From NCBI GenBank assembly GCA_030667735.1, contig DAOUVG010000110.1, forward strand, positions 1 to 5,976: a DNA stretch of 5,976 nt. Reading direction: 5' to 3'. This document shows positions 1 to 5,972 of this stretch, one piece after another. The first letter of the stretch is position 1; the number at the start of each line of letters is the position of its first letter. This stretch comes from Dehalococcoidales bacterium. Its GTDB lineage: Bacteria; Chloroflexota; Dehalococcoidia; Dehalococcoidales; Fen-1064. A program made the position numbers and the translations under genes. The notes under the pieces were generated by a model that worked only from the letters and a program-made list of their open reading frames with translations, did no database searches and had not been told where the DNA came from.

Positions 1-490
1 CTGCACGGACCTGCCTCTTGACGTGCACCTCATGATCGATGCACCGGAGCGACAGATAGAGGAGTTCGCCAGGGCCGGGGCAGACATCATCACCGTGCAC
101 GTAGAGGCATGTACGCACCTGCACCGGACTATCCAGCAAATCAAGGTGCTAGGCAAGAAGGCGGGTGTTGCCCTCAATCCGGCCACGCCAATCGGCTCTC
201 TTGAGGAGATACTGCCCTCGGTAGACCTGGTCCTGGTAATGACGGTCAATCCCGGGTTCGGCGGGCAGACCTTCATCAAAGATATGCCGGAAAAGATAGC
301 GCGTGTTCGGACAGAACTGGACAGACGTGGCCTGGAGGCTGAGCTGGAGGTGGATGGTGGTATCTCCGCCGCTACCGCTCCTCTGGTTGTCCGGGCTGGT
401 GCCACGGTACTGGTGGCAGGCGCAGCGATATTCGCAACCGGGGAACCGGTGAAGGACTCGCTGGAGAAGATACGGGCTAGTTTATGGTAG
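1..490 (+). CDS. rpe: Ribulose-phosphate 3-epimerase, 5' end cut off by the window
   Basis: This enzyme interconverts D-ribulose 5-phosphate and D-xylulose 5-phosphate in the cytoplasmic pentose phosphate pathway, using a TIM barrel with a bound metal ion. The open frame enters the window at base 2 and gives about 162 residues ending at the TAG at 488-490; roughly 60 N-terminal residues are missing compared with the usual 215-225, including the first metal-binding His/Asp pair. The GTG at 23 is internal, because the family block LPLDVHLM begins upstream of it. Visible hallmarks are DVHLM with the metal-binding His (bases 26-28), the phosphate-loop NPGFGGQ (248-268), EVDGG with the catalytic/metal Asp (353-355), and VAGAAIF near the C-terminus. 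The reading frame is intact. Its 3' end overlaps rpmB, which runs in the opposite direction, by 14 bases. The identification rests on family motifs and is firm. Confidence 0.97.
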   Translation, partial: CTDLPLDVHLMIDAPERQIEEFARAGADIITVHVEACTHLHRTIQQIKVLGKKAGVALNPATPIGSLEEILPSVDLVLVMTVNPGFGGQTFIKDMPEKIARVRTELDRRGLEAELEVDGGISAATAPLVVRAGATVLVAGAAIFATGEPVKDSLEKIRASLW

Positions 491-680
491 TGGGCAGTGT
501 TTTCGCCAGCTTGTGCTGGGTGCGCAGGCACCTGGTGCACAAGGTGAGCCGCTTCTTCTTACCGTCCACAATAAGAGTGACCGGGTGAATATTCGGCATC
601 CAGCGCCGCTTGGTATGGCGCTTGGAGTGACTAACGTTATTGCCAAACTGTGGCGTCTTGTCACACAAATCGCACTTCAA
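477..680 (-). CDS. rpmB: 50S ribosomal protein L28 (zinc-ribbon, four-cysteine form)
   Basis: L28 is a small structural protein of the large ribosomal subunit. The 67-residue product starts with CDLC (Cys3, Cys6) and carries QFGNNVSHSKRHTKRRWMPN, the L28 signature region (GNNVSHS followed by a basic RRW-PN segment), then CTRC (Cys48, Cys51). Together the four cysteines form the zinc-binding arrangement of the C+ type of this protein; the E. coli form lacks them. The start is a TTG at 680-678, supported by the AAGGAG site 8 bases upstream and by the conserved KCDLC N-terminus; no other in-frame start precedes the TAA at 722-720. The C-terminal tail LAKTLPTTIN is read from DNA that also encodes the end of rpe, with the TAG stop at 479-477. 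It diverges from fakA, sharing a 177-base control region with it. Confidence 0.96.
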   Translation of the reverse strand: MKCDLCDKTPQFGNNVSHSKRHTKRRWMPNIHPVTLIVDGKKKRLTLCTRCLRTQHKLAKTLPTTIN

Positions 681-688
681 GAATATAT

Positions 689-694
689 CTCCTT
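689..694 (-). promoter_or_regulatory. Ribosome binding site of rpmB
   Basis: Read on the minus strand this is AAGGAG, a full Shine-Dalgarno match, 8 bases before the TTG codon at 680. It decides the non-ATG start of rpmB. On the plus strand the same bases run into the candidate -35 element TTGACT (693-698). Confidence 0.85.
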
Positions 695-721
695 GACTAT
701 ATGTCAGCTTTACAGTATCTT
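693..721 (+). promoter_or_regulatory. Candidate sigma70-type promoter P1 toward fakA
   Basis: TTGACT (693-698, five of six matches to the -35 consensus) is followed after exactly 17 bases by TATCTT (716-721, four of six matches to -10). Transcription would begin near 728 and leave a leader of about 130 bases before fakA. It sits immediately upstream of P2 and partly within the rpmB leader on the other strand. Assigned by consensus only. Confidence 0.45.
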
Positions 722-736
722 ATGGTACGGTATTAT
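709..736 (+). promoter_or_regulatory. Candidate sigma70-type promoter P2 toward fakA
   Basis: TTTACA (709-714, five of six matches to TTGACA) and TATTAT (731-736, five of six matches to TATAAT) are 16 bases apart. The start of transcription would be near 743, giving a leader of about 115 bases. It overlaps P1, so at most one may be the main start; P2 has the better -10 box. Its -10 box overlaps the minus-strand TATAAT proposed for rpmB. Confidence 0.5.
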
Positions 737-763
737 ATTAGCACAGCGGGACTCGTATAACAA
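732..763 (-). promoter_or_regulatory. Candidate promoter of rpmB (perfect -10, weak -35)
   Basis: On the minus strand, bases 737-732 read TATAAT, a perfect -10 hexamer. The -35 is poorly defined: TTATAC (760-755) lies at 17-base spacing and TTGTTA (763-758) at a long 20-base spacing. Transcription would start near 725, giving a leader of about 45 bases that contains the AAGGAG site. The -10 shares bases with the P2 -10 box on the other strand, so polymerases firing in the two directions would compete. This is a consensus match without experimental support. Confidence 0.4.
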
Positions 764-815
764 ATACACTGGCAAGGCCCGTATGGTCTGCATGGTTAGA
801 AGCCTGCTGTGTATT
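763..815 (+). repeat. Inverted repeat in the fakA leader
   Basis: AATACAC (763-769) can pair with GTGTATT (809-815) as a perfect 7-bp stem, and inside it AGGC (775-778) can pair with GCCT (802-805). The structure would lie in the untranslated leader downstream of P1 and P2. It lacks a U-tract, so it does not look like a terminator, and I do not recognise it as a known riboswitch or leader class. It may be chance. Confidence 0.25.
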
Positions 816-843
816 GATAAAGTAGATACGACCAGTAGTCTGG

Positions 844-848
844 AAGGA
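844..848 (+). promoter_or_regulatory. Ribosome binding site of fakA
   Basis: AAGGA ends 9 bases before the ATG at 858, a normal spacing. A second purine-rich match, GGAGG (853-857), directly abuts the ATG with zero spacing and cannot serve that codon. The in-frame TAG at 849-851 excludes any earlier start. Confidence 0.7.
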
Positions 849-857
849 TAGTGGAGG

Positions 858-2492
858 ATGAAGCAAACCAAGTTTATCACCGGGCAGGACTTCCGCGAGA
901 TGTTCGCCTGTGCCACTGCCTGGCTTGAGAAATGCGCTTCCGATGTTGACGCCCTGAACGTTTTCCCGGTACCGGACGGCGATACCGGGACCAATATGCT
1001 GCTGACGATGAACTCCAGCATGGAAGAAGCCTACCGTGCTCCGGATAACAGCAGCTCGGCGGTAGCTCAGGCCATGGCCAAAGGGGCACTCATGGGGGCC
1101 CGGGGGAACAGTGGTGTAATACTGTCACAGATACTGCGCGGCCTTGCTCAGGGCATTGCCGGCAAGGAATCTCTGACCGGGGCCGACTTTGCCATTGCTC
1201 TCCAGGAAGCCTCCGTAATGGCCTACAAGGGGTTGAGCAATCCGGTGGAGGGCACAATACTCACCGTGACCAAGGATGCCGCCGCAGCCGTTGGAAAGCT
1301 GGTGGAAGAGGGAGACCCGGACCTTACCGAAGTCTTCGAGATTGCCGTACAAGCCGCCAACGAATCGGTGGCCAATACCCCGGCACTACTTCCCATCCTC
1401 AAGGAATCGGGGGTGGTCGATGCCGGAGGGCAGGGTTTTTATACCATTCTCGAAGGTGCCTTGCACTATCTGAAGGGTGAGGCTGAACAGATACGGTTCC
1501 GCAAACCTCAGATGATTACCAGCAGCGTACCTATGACGGGCAGGCCCCCCGAGCTGATAGCCGCCGATGAGGAACCCTTCGGATACTGCACCGAGTTCAT
1601 GCTCAAGGGAGAGAAACTCAACACGGAAAAAATCAGTTCCAGGCTGGAGAAGAAGGGCGAATCCCTGATTGTAGTTGGTGACGAATCAACGGCCAGAGTT
1701 CACATCCATACGCTTGACCCGGGTAATGTCATCCATATCGCCACCGGCCTGGGCACAGTGCACCAGGTATCAATCCGCAACATGGACGAACAGCACCGGG
1801 ATTTCCTGGAGATGCAGAAAGACAAGGCACCCGCAGTGGACATGGCCATTGTCGCAGTCGTCGACGGTGCCGGCCTTGCCGAGGTCTTCACCAGCCTGGG
1901 AGTGACGGCAATAGTCCCCGGTGGCCAGACAATGAACCCCAGTACCAGAGATATACTCCAGGCAGTGGAATCAGTAGCCTCGGACAAGGTCATTGTCCTG
2001 CCCAACAACAAGAACATCGTGCTTACCGCCGAGCAGGTACACACCCTCACCGAGAAGGATGTTGAGATAGTCGCCACGGAGACCATACCGCAAGGGGTCG
2101 CTGCCCTTCTGGCGCTTGACTATGAAGCGAACCTTGAGACCAACGCTAGCATAATGAGACAGGCTATACCGTTGGTGAACACGGTCGAGATTACCCGGGC
2201 GGTACGTTCCACACAAATCAATAATATCAAGATAAAGAAGAAGCAGGCAATCGGCCTGCTGGACGGGGAACTGGCGGCAGTGGGGAGCAGCCCCACCGAC
2301 GTCCTCCATGAAACCCTTTCCAAGCTGGATGTTAGCGGAAAGGAAATCGTCACCATATACTTCGGTGCTGATACTGACCAGGCAGAGGCGGAGCGAGCCA
2401 GCGCCATGGTCCGTGAAGAACACCATCAGCTACAGGTGGAGGTGGTCCGGGGTGGTCAGGCCCACTACAACTACATTGTTTCCATAGAATAG
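858..2492 (+). CDS. fakA: Fatty acid kinase ATP-binding subunit FakA (DhaL/DAK2 domain, YloV family)
   Basis: FakA transfers phosphate from ATP to a fatty acid carried by a FakB (DegV-family) partner; the acyl-phosphate feeds phospholipid synthesis in the cytoplasm. The 544-residue length matches the family (about 550). The N-terminal DhaL domain (about 8-200) shows NVFPVPDGDTGTNM, whose Asp40 and Asp42 are expected Mg-ATP ligands, then GARGNSGVILSQ (80-91), NPVEGTILTV (128-137) and ESGVVDAGGQGF (183-194). The middle domain contains Cys244 and the pair His282/His284 (VHIH), fitting the zinc site reported in the S. aureus homologue. The C-terminal domain (about 325-544), thought to contact FakB, has GGQTMNPST (355-363) and LPNNKNI (381-387). 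The ATG at 858 is the first possible start and gives the family's normal N-terminus. degV follows after 17 bases. Older annotations call such genes DAK2 or dihydroxyacetone kinase-like; the DhaK substrate subunit is absent here. Confidence 0.92.
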   Translation: MKQTKFITGQDFREMFACATAWLEKCASDVDALNVFPVPDGDTGTNMLLTMNSSMEEAYRAPDNSSSAVAQAMAKGALMGARGNSGVILSQILRGLAQGIAGKESLTGADFAIALQEASVMAYKGLSNPVEGTILTVTKDAAAAVGKLVEEGDPDLTEVFEIAVQAANESVANTPALLPILKESGVVDAGGQGFYTILEGALHYLKGEAEQIRFRKPQMITSSVPMTGRPPELIAADEEPFGYCTEFMLKGEKLNTEKISSRLEKKGESLIVVGDESTARVHIHTLDPGNVIHIATGLGTVHQVSIRNMDEQHRDFLEMQKDKAPAVDMAIVAVVDGAGLAEVFTSLGVTAIVPGGQTMNPSTRDILQAVESVASDKVIVLPNNKNIVLTAEQVHTLTEKDVEIVATETIPQGVAALLALDYEANLETNASIMRQAIPLVNTVEITRAVRSTQINNIKIKKKQAIGLLDGELAAVGSSPTDVLHETLSKLDVSGKEIVTIYFGADTDQAEAERASAMVREEHHQLQVEVVRGGQAHYNYIVSIE

Positions 2493-2494
2493 CA

Positions 2495-2500
2495 GGGAGG
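2495..2500 (+). promoter_or_regulatory. Ribosome binding site of degV/fakB
   Basis: GGGAGG lies in the 17-base gap after the fakA stop and ends 9 bases before the ATG at 2510, fixing the start and supporting efficient translation from a shared fakA-degV transcript. Confidence 0.75.
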
Positions 2501-2509
2501 ATTCCAGTA

Positions 2510-3349
2510 ATGACAGTCAAGATAATAACCGACAGCACCTCGGATATAACCGCCGAGGAAGGCGCCGAACTCGGGATTACCGTCATCCCTCTGACGGTGA
2601 TGTTTGGCCGGGAGGCTTTCCTGGACCGGGTTACCATAACCACCGACGAGTTCTACCGCCGGTTAACCACCGGAGATGTCTTCCCGACCACGACACAGCC
2701 GGCCCCCAGTGTTTTTGCCGAGGTGTATAACAAGCTGGCCGATGAGACCGACGAAATCCTCGTAATCACCCTGTCCGCGAAGCTGAGCGGCACCTATCAG
2801 TCCGCAATGAGCGCCATAGAAATGGTGCAGAAGAAGTGCCGTATTGAGGTGATCGACTCTCAGATGGTGGCCATGGGTCAGGGACTCGTTGCCCTTGCTG
2901 CCGCCAAGGCAAGCCGTGAAGGTGCCAAGCTGGACGAGCTTATCGACTTGGTCCGAGACGCACTCACCCGCTCTCATTGGATAACCTATTTCGACACCCT
3001 CAAGTATCTGGCCAAGGGCGGACGCATCGGCAAAGCCCAGGGTCTTCTGGGCTCCGTACTGTCGTTCAAGCCGATACTCACCGTGAAGGAAGGTGAGATA
3101 TCACCGTTGACGCGTCTGCGGTCGCAGGCGGCCGGAGTTGAGTACCTGTACAACTACGTGACCAGCTTCCAGCGGATTGAGGAACTGGCCGTGGAACATA
3201 CCACGCTCCCGGACGAGGCGGACAGGCTGGCAGAGCGTCTCCGTACTACCTTCCCTGATGTGAATATCCGTCGGTCAATCGTCAGTCCGGTACTGGGAGT
3301 CCACGGTGGTCCCAACGCTATCGCGGTAACCGTTCTGGAGGCGAAGTAG
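2510..3349 (+). CDS. DegV-family fatty acid-binding protein, probable FakB subunit of fatty acid kinase
   Basis: DegV proteins bind one long-chain fatty acid in a buried tunnel; those called FakB present it to FakA for phosphorylation. The 279-residue length is typical. Family marks in order are the N-terminal TDSTSD (7-12), TTTQPAPSVF (60-69), LSAKLSGTYQSA (88-99), VIDSQMVAMGQG (114-125), the signature TLKYLAKGGRIGKAQ (163-177), KPIL (187-190) and the C-terminal VHGGPNAIAV (264-273). Thr62, Ser93 and His265 fall where FakB proteins hold the fatty acid carboxylate, so the site appears intact. The usual C-terminal HTGPG block is here HGGPN, a mild variation. There is no signal peptide or membrane segment. 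Co-location with fakA makes the FakB role likely; the preferred fatty acid (saturated or unsaturated) cannot be read from the sequence. Confidence 0.9.
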   Translation: MTVKIITDSTSDITAEEGAELGITVIPLTVMFGREAFLDRVTITTDEFYRRLTTGDVFPTTTQPAPSVFAEVYNKLADETDEILVITLSAKLSGTYQSAMSAIEMVQKKCRIEVIDSQMVAMGQGLVALAAAKASREGAKLDELIDLVRDALTRSHWITYFDTLKYLAKGGRIGKAQGLLGSVLSFKPILTVKEGEISPLTRLRSQAAGVEYLYNYVTSFQRIEELAVEHTTLPDEADRLAERLRTTFPDVNIRRSIVSPVLGVHGGPNAIAVTVLEAK

Positions 3350-3406
3350 GCCGGCCAGTGCCGGTCTGAGCCGGCCAGTGCCGGTCTGAGCCGGCCAGTG
3401 CCGGTC
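3350..3406 (+). repeat. 20-bp GC-rich tandem repeat, 2.8 copies, hairpin-forming
   Basis: The unit CCGGCCAGTGCCGGTCTGAG occurs at 3351-3370 and 3371-3390 without any difference, and its first 16 bases recur at 3391-3406. Each copy contains the inverted repeat CCGGC-CAGT-GCCGG (5-bp stem, 4-base loop), and GCCGG-TCTGAG-CCGGC can form across neighbouring units, so alternative folds compete. It begins at the degV stop codon; the first copy is preceded by GG, creating the palindrome GGCCGGCC (3349-3356). No run of T follows, so these are not standard intrinsic terminators. The period of 20 is not a multiple of three and the array lies outside both genes, so it is non-coding. Confidence 0.93.
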
Positions 3407-3411
3407 ACAAT

Positions 3412-3442
3412 CGTTGCCGACAACGCCGTTCTGCCGACCACG
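3412..3442 (+). repeat. Small hairpin and imperfect direct repeat upstream of recG
   Basis: CGTTG-CCGA-CAACG (3412-3425) is a perfect 5-bp inverted repeat. TGCCGACAACG (3415-3425) recurs as TGCCGACCACG (3432-3442) with one mismatch. Both lie between the tandem array and the recG ribosome binding site. No recognisable promoter is visible in the 104-base gap, so recG is probably transcribed from upstream. Confidence 0.35.
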
Positions 3443-3446
3443 AGGG
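3442..3446 (+). promoter_or_regulatory. Ribosome binding site of recG
   Basis: GAGGG ends 7 bases before the TTG at 3454. An in-frame TGA at 3448-3450 blocks any earlier start, and the next in-frame ATG (3574) would remove a stretch that looks like true protein, so the TTG is preferred. Confidence 0.6.
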
Positions 3447-3453
3447 CTGAGTT

Positions 3454-5907
3454 TTGTCAGTAGATATCGGGCCTCTGCGTAAAATCCTTGAGCTGGAGCA
3501 TTCCAGGGGCTATTCGGACTCAGCCGTAATCGGCGGACTGGACAGATTCCTTGGCAACTGGAGCGGTCCGGCCATGGCTTTAATTTCCAGTCGTCGTGCC
3601 CTGAGCCGCTTCCGCAAACTCGGCCTGGATAAATCCAGTTACGCTTCCCTGACTGAAGAGCAGAGACAAAAATGGGCTACAGACGTGCTTGATTTCCTGA
3701 CTGAATTGGAGCACGAAGGTGAGAGGAAACCCGGCCCCGGAACAGGACAGAAGGCTGACCGGCCGCCACGAACCAGACATCCAAAGGCAAGCACAGACAT
3801 TTCGCCTGATTCCCCGATTACGTCCGTGAAAGGTATCAGTTCAACCCTGTCATCAAAATTCGGCAAGCTGGGTGTAACGACAATAAGAGACCTGCTCTAC
3901 TTCTTCCCCAACCGCCACCTGGACTACAGCCAGAGGCAGACTATCTCGCAACTCACCCAGGGAGAAGAGGAGACCATCGTCGCCAATGTCTGGCAGGCAA
4001 CCGAGACCCGACCCGGCGGCAGGCGGAGTACCGAGGCTATCGTCGGGGACGAGACGGGCAATGTCCGCGTGGTGTGGTTTAACAACCCCTACCTGGTCCG
4101 GCAGCTTACCCCCAACATGAGAATCGTGCTCAGTGGCCGGGTAAGGCTGTTCAACGGGCGCTACGTCTTTGAATCGCCGGAGTGGGAGCCGTGGCAGGAC
4201 GCAGACCTGGTACACACCGGACGTCTGGTACCGGTCTACCCGCTCACCCGGGGACTGTATCCCCGCCAGGTCAGGAAGCTGATGAAGGGGGTAGTAGACC
4301 AGTGGGCATGGCAGGTACCGGACTTCCTGCCCGCTTCGGTAAGAGAGCACCGTAACCTGCTGGAGTTACCCCGGGCAATATCCGAGGCCCACTATCCGGA
4401 TGACAACGAGGTCAAGGACCGGGCAAGAACCCGCCTTGCCTTTGACGAGCTATTTCTCCTCCAGCTCGGTGTCCTGGGCAGAAAATGGGAATGGCAGGAA
4501 GGGCAGCCCGGCAATCCGCTTCACACCAACAGGGAAGTGCTGGACACCTTTATAGATTCCCTGCCCTTCAAGCTTACCGCCGCCCAGCAGAGAGTACTCG
4601 CCGAGCTGCTCAACGACCTGGAAAGACCACAGCCAATGTCCCGCCTTCTCGAGGGAGATGTGGGTAGCGGGAAGACGGTTGTCGCTACCGCCGGTCTGCT
4701 GATGGCCGCCGCCAACGGCTGCCAGGGGGCACTGATGGCACCCACGGAAATCCTGGCGGAGCAGCATTTCGCCACCATCTCCCGGCTGCTGGAGTCAGTG
4801 GCACACACCGACGAAGAATCGAGCTACCTGCACAGCTACTCCGGCCTCCTGCCCCGACCACTGACACTGGCACTGCTTATCGGAGCGATACCGGCAGCGC
4901 AGAAGCGGGAGCTTCACCGGATGATTCGGGACGGGGAAATCGATATCGTGGTCGGCACGCACGCCCTCATCCAAAAAGACGTGGAGTTCCGCAAACTGGC
5001 CCTGGCGGTTGTCGACGAGCAGCACCGCTTCGGGGTCGAGCAGCGTTCCAGCCTGCGACAGAAGGGTCATAACCCTCATGTACTGGTAATGACGGCGACA
5101 CCCATTCCGAGGACGCTAGCACTGACTCTGTACGGCGACCTTGACCTTTCGGTGATTGACCAGCTACCGCCGGGCAGACAGGCAGTGAAAACGAGGTGGC
5201 TCAAGCCGGAGCAACGCCGGAGCGCCTACAACTTCCTGCGCCGCGAGATTGGCAATGGCCGCCAGGCGTTCATAGTCTGTCCGCTCATCGAGGAATCCGA
5301 AGCGGTGCAGGCCAGGGCGGCGATGGCGGAACATGAGCGCCTCTCCCGGGAGGTCTTCCCTGACCTGACGCTAGGCCTGCTTCACGGACGGATGTCAGCC
5401 ACGGACAAGGAAAAGGTGATGCGCCGGTTCTACGCCGGTGAGCTTGATATCCTGGTCTCTACGGCGGTTGTCGAGGTGGGTATCGACGTCCCCAACGCCA
5501 CCGTGATGATGGTGGAAAGCGCCGACCGTTTCGGGCTTTCCCAGCTACACCAGTTTCGGGGCCGTGTGGGGCGTGGTATCGAGCAGAGCTACTGCATGCT
5601 GATGGCAGAGGACCCATCCGATGTCGGACTGCAACGCCTGGACATCATTGAAAACGTCCAGGACGGCTTCCAGCTTGCCGAGGAAGACCTGAAGATGCGC
5701 GGGCCGGGCGAGTTCTTCGGCACGCGGCAGAGCGGCCTGCCCGATTTACGCATGGCCAGACTCTCCGACGTACCCTTGCTGGAGATAGCCCGCAGCGAGG
5801 CACAGAAGGTCTTTGAAAAAGACCGGAATCTGGCGAAACCGGAGCACGCCCTGCTGCTTAAAGAGATGTCGCGGGTGTGGAACACGGAAGCGGGGGAGCG
5901 GAGTTAG
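3454..5907 (+). CDS. recG: ATP-dependent DNA helicase RecG
   Basis: RecG is a monomeric superfamily 2 translocase that regresses stalled replication forks and processes branched recombination intermediates. The 817-residue product is longer than the E. coli protein (693) because of an N-terminal extension (about 1-120) ending in a Pro/Arg/Lys-rich linker (about 90-120). The wedge region follows (about 121-260; VKGIS, then the OB-like segment with LLYFFPNRHLDY). Helicase motifs are complete: Walker A GDVGSGKT (401-408), APTEILAEQH (429-438), GTHAL (501-505), DEQH of motif II (521-524), TATPIPRTLALTLYGDLD (547-564), LLHGRMS (642-648), STAVVEVGIDVP (669-680) and QLHQFRGRVGRG (697-708). The C-terminal TRG block DLKMRGPGEFFGTRQSG (745-761) is present. 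An insert of about 20 residues (about 450-472) separates motif Ia from LLIGAIP. The start is TTG at 3454; the frame is uninterrupted to the TAG at 5905-5907. Confidence 0.97.
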   Translation: MSVDIGPLRKILELEHSRGYSDSAVIGGLDRFLGNWSGPAMALISSRRALSRFRKLGLDKSSYASLTEEQRQKWATDVLDFLTELEHEGERKPGPGTGQKADRPPRTRHPKASTDISPDSPITSVKGISSTLSSKFGKLGVTTIRDLLYFFPNRHLDYSQRQTISQLTQGEEETIVANVWQATETRPGGRRSTEAIVGDETGNVRVVWFNNPYLVRQLTPNMRIVLSGRVRLFNGRYVFESPEWEPWQDADLVHTGRLVPVYPLTRGLYPRQVRKLMKGVVDQWAWQVPDFLPASVREHRNLLELPRAISEAHYPDDNEVKDRARTRLAFDELFLLQLGVLGRKWEWQEGQPGNPLHTNREVLDTFIDSLPFKLTAAQQRVLAELLNDLERPQPMSRLLEGDVGSGKTVVATAGLLMAAANGCQGALMAPTEILAEQHFATISRLLESVAHTDEESSYLHSYSGLLPRPLTLALLIGAIPAAQKRELHRMIRDGEIDIVVGTHALIQKDVEFRKLALAVVDEQHRFGVEQRSSLRQKGHNPHVLVMTATPIPRTLALTLYGDLDLSVIDQLPPGRQAVKTRWLKPEQRRSAYNFLRREIGNGRQAFIVCPLIEESEAVQARAAMAEHERLSREVFPDLTLGLLHGRMSATDKEKVMRRFYAGELDILVSTAVVEVGIDVPNATVMMVESADRFGLSQLHQFRGRVGRGIEQSYCMLMAEDPSDVGLQRLDIIENVQDGFQLAEEDLKMRGPGEFFGTRQSGLPDLRMARLSDVPLLEIARSEAQKVFEKDRNLAKPEHALLLKEMSRVWNTEAGERS

Positions 5908-5943
5908 GGGAGGGATGTTAGCTTTCGACAAGTGCAAACAATC

Positions 5944-5972
5944 TTGACCATTCTCTACTCGTGTGCTCTAAT
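5944..5972 (+). promoter_or_regulatory. Sigma70-type promoter for a gene beyond the window
   Basis: TTGACC (5944-5949, five of six -35 matches) and TCTAAT (5967-5972, five of six -10 matches) are separated by the optimal 17 bases, and a TG one base upstream of the -10 (5964-5965) makes it an extended -10 element. Transcription would start a few bases past the window edge, at about 5979. The 36 bases between the recG stop and this promoter contain no gene or terminator hairpin that I can see, so read-through from recG is also possible. Confidence 0.6.

Noticed and set aside
23..25. GTG as the start of rpe
   Set aside because: The conserved segment CTDLPLD upstream of it is in the same frame and belongs to the enzyme, so the gene simply continues off the left edge.
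513..851. Plus-strand open frame of 112 codons opposite rpmB and through the promoter region
   Set aside because: The first half is antisense to the well-supported rpmB and the second half crosses the divergent promoters; no family resemblance.
853..857. GGAGG as the ribosome binding site of fakA
   Set aside because: It touches the ATG with no spacer, and no alternative start codon lies 5-9 bases downstream; the AAGGA at 844-848 is better placed.
710..1021. Minus-strand open frame of 103 codons across the fakA start
   Set aside because: It covers the control region and the antisense of the conserved FakA N-terminus, with no recognisable protein motif.
1700..2426. Two long minus-strand open frames inside fakA (128 and 151 codons)
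   Set aside because: They overlap each other and the conserved FakA C-terminal domain, and their translations show no recognisable domain.
3350..3406. CRISPR array or intrinsic terminator
   Set aside because: The copies are directly adjacent with no unique spacers, so it is not CRISPR; the hairpins have short stems and no following T-run, so it is not a standard terminator.
3853..4350. Long open frame on the minus strand inside recG (165 codons)
   Set aside because: It lies wholly opposite conserved RecG coding sequence, resembles no known family, and is expected by chance in GC-rich coding DNA.
5915..5947. Ten-codon reading frame after recG (ATG at 5915, TGA at 5945)
   Set aside because: The purine-rich stretch directly abuts the ATG without proper spacing, the frame is very short, and its stop overlaps the -35 element of the promoter.
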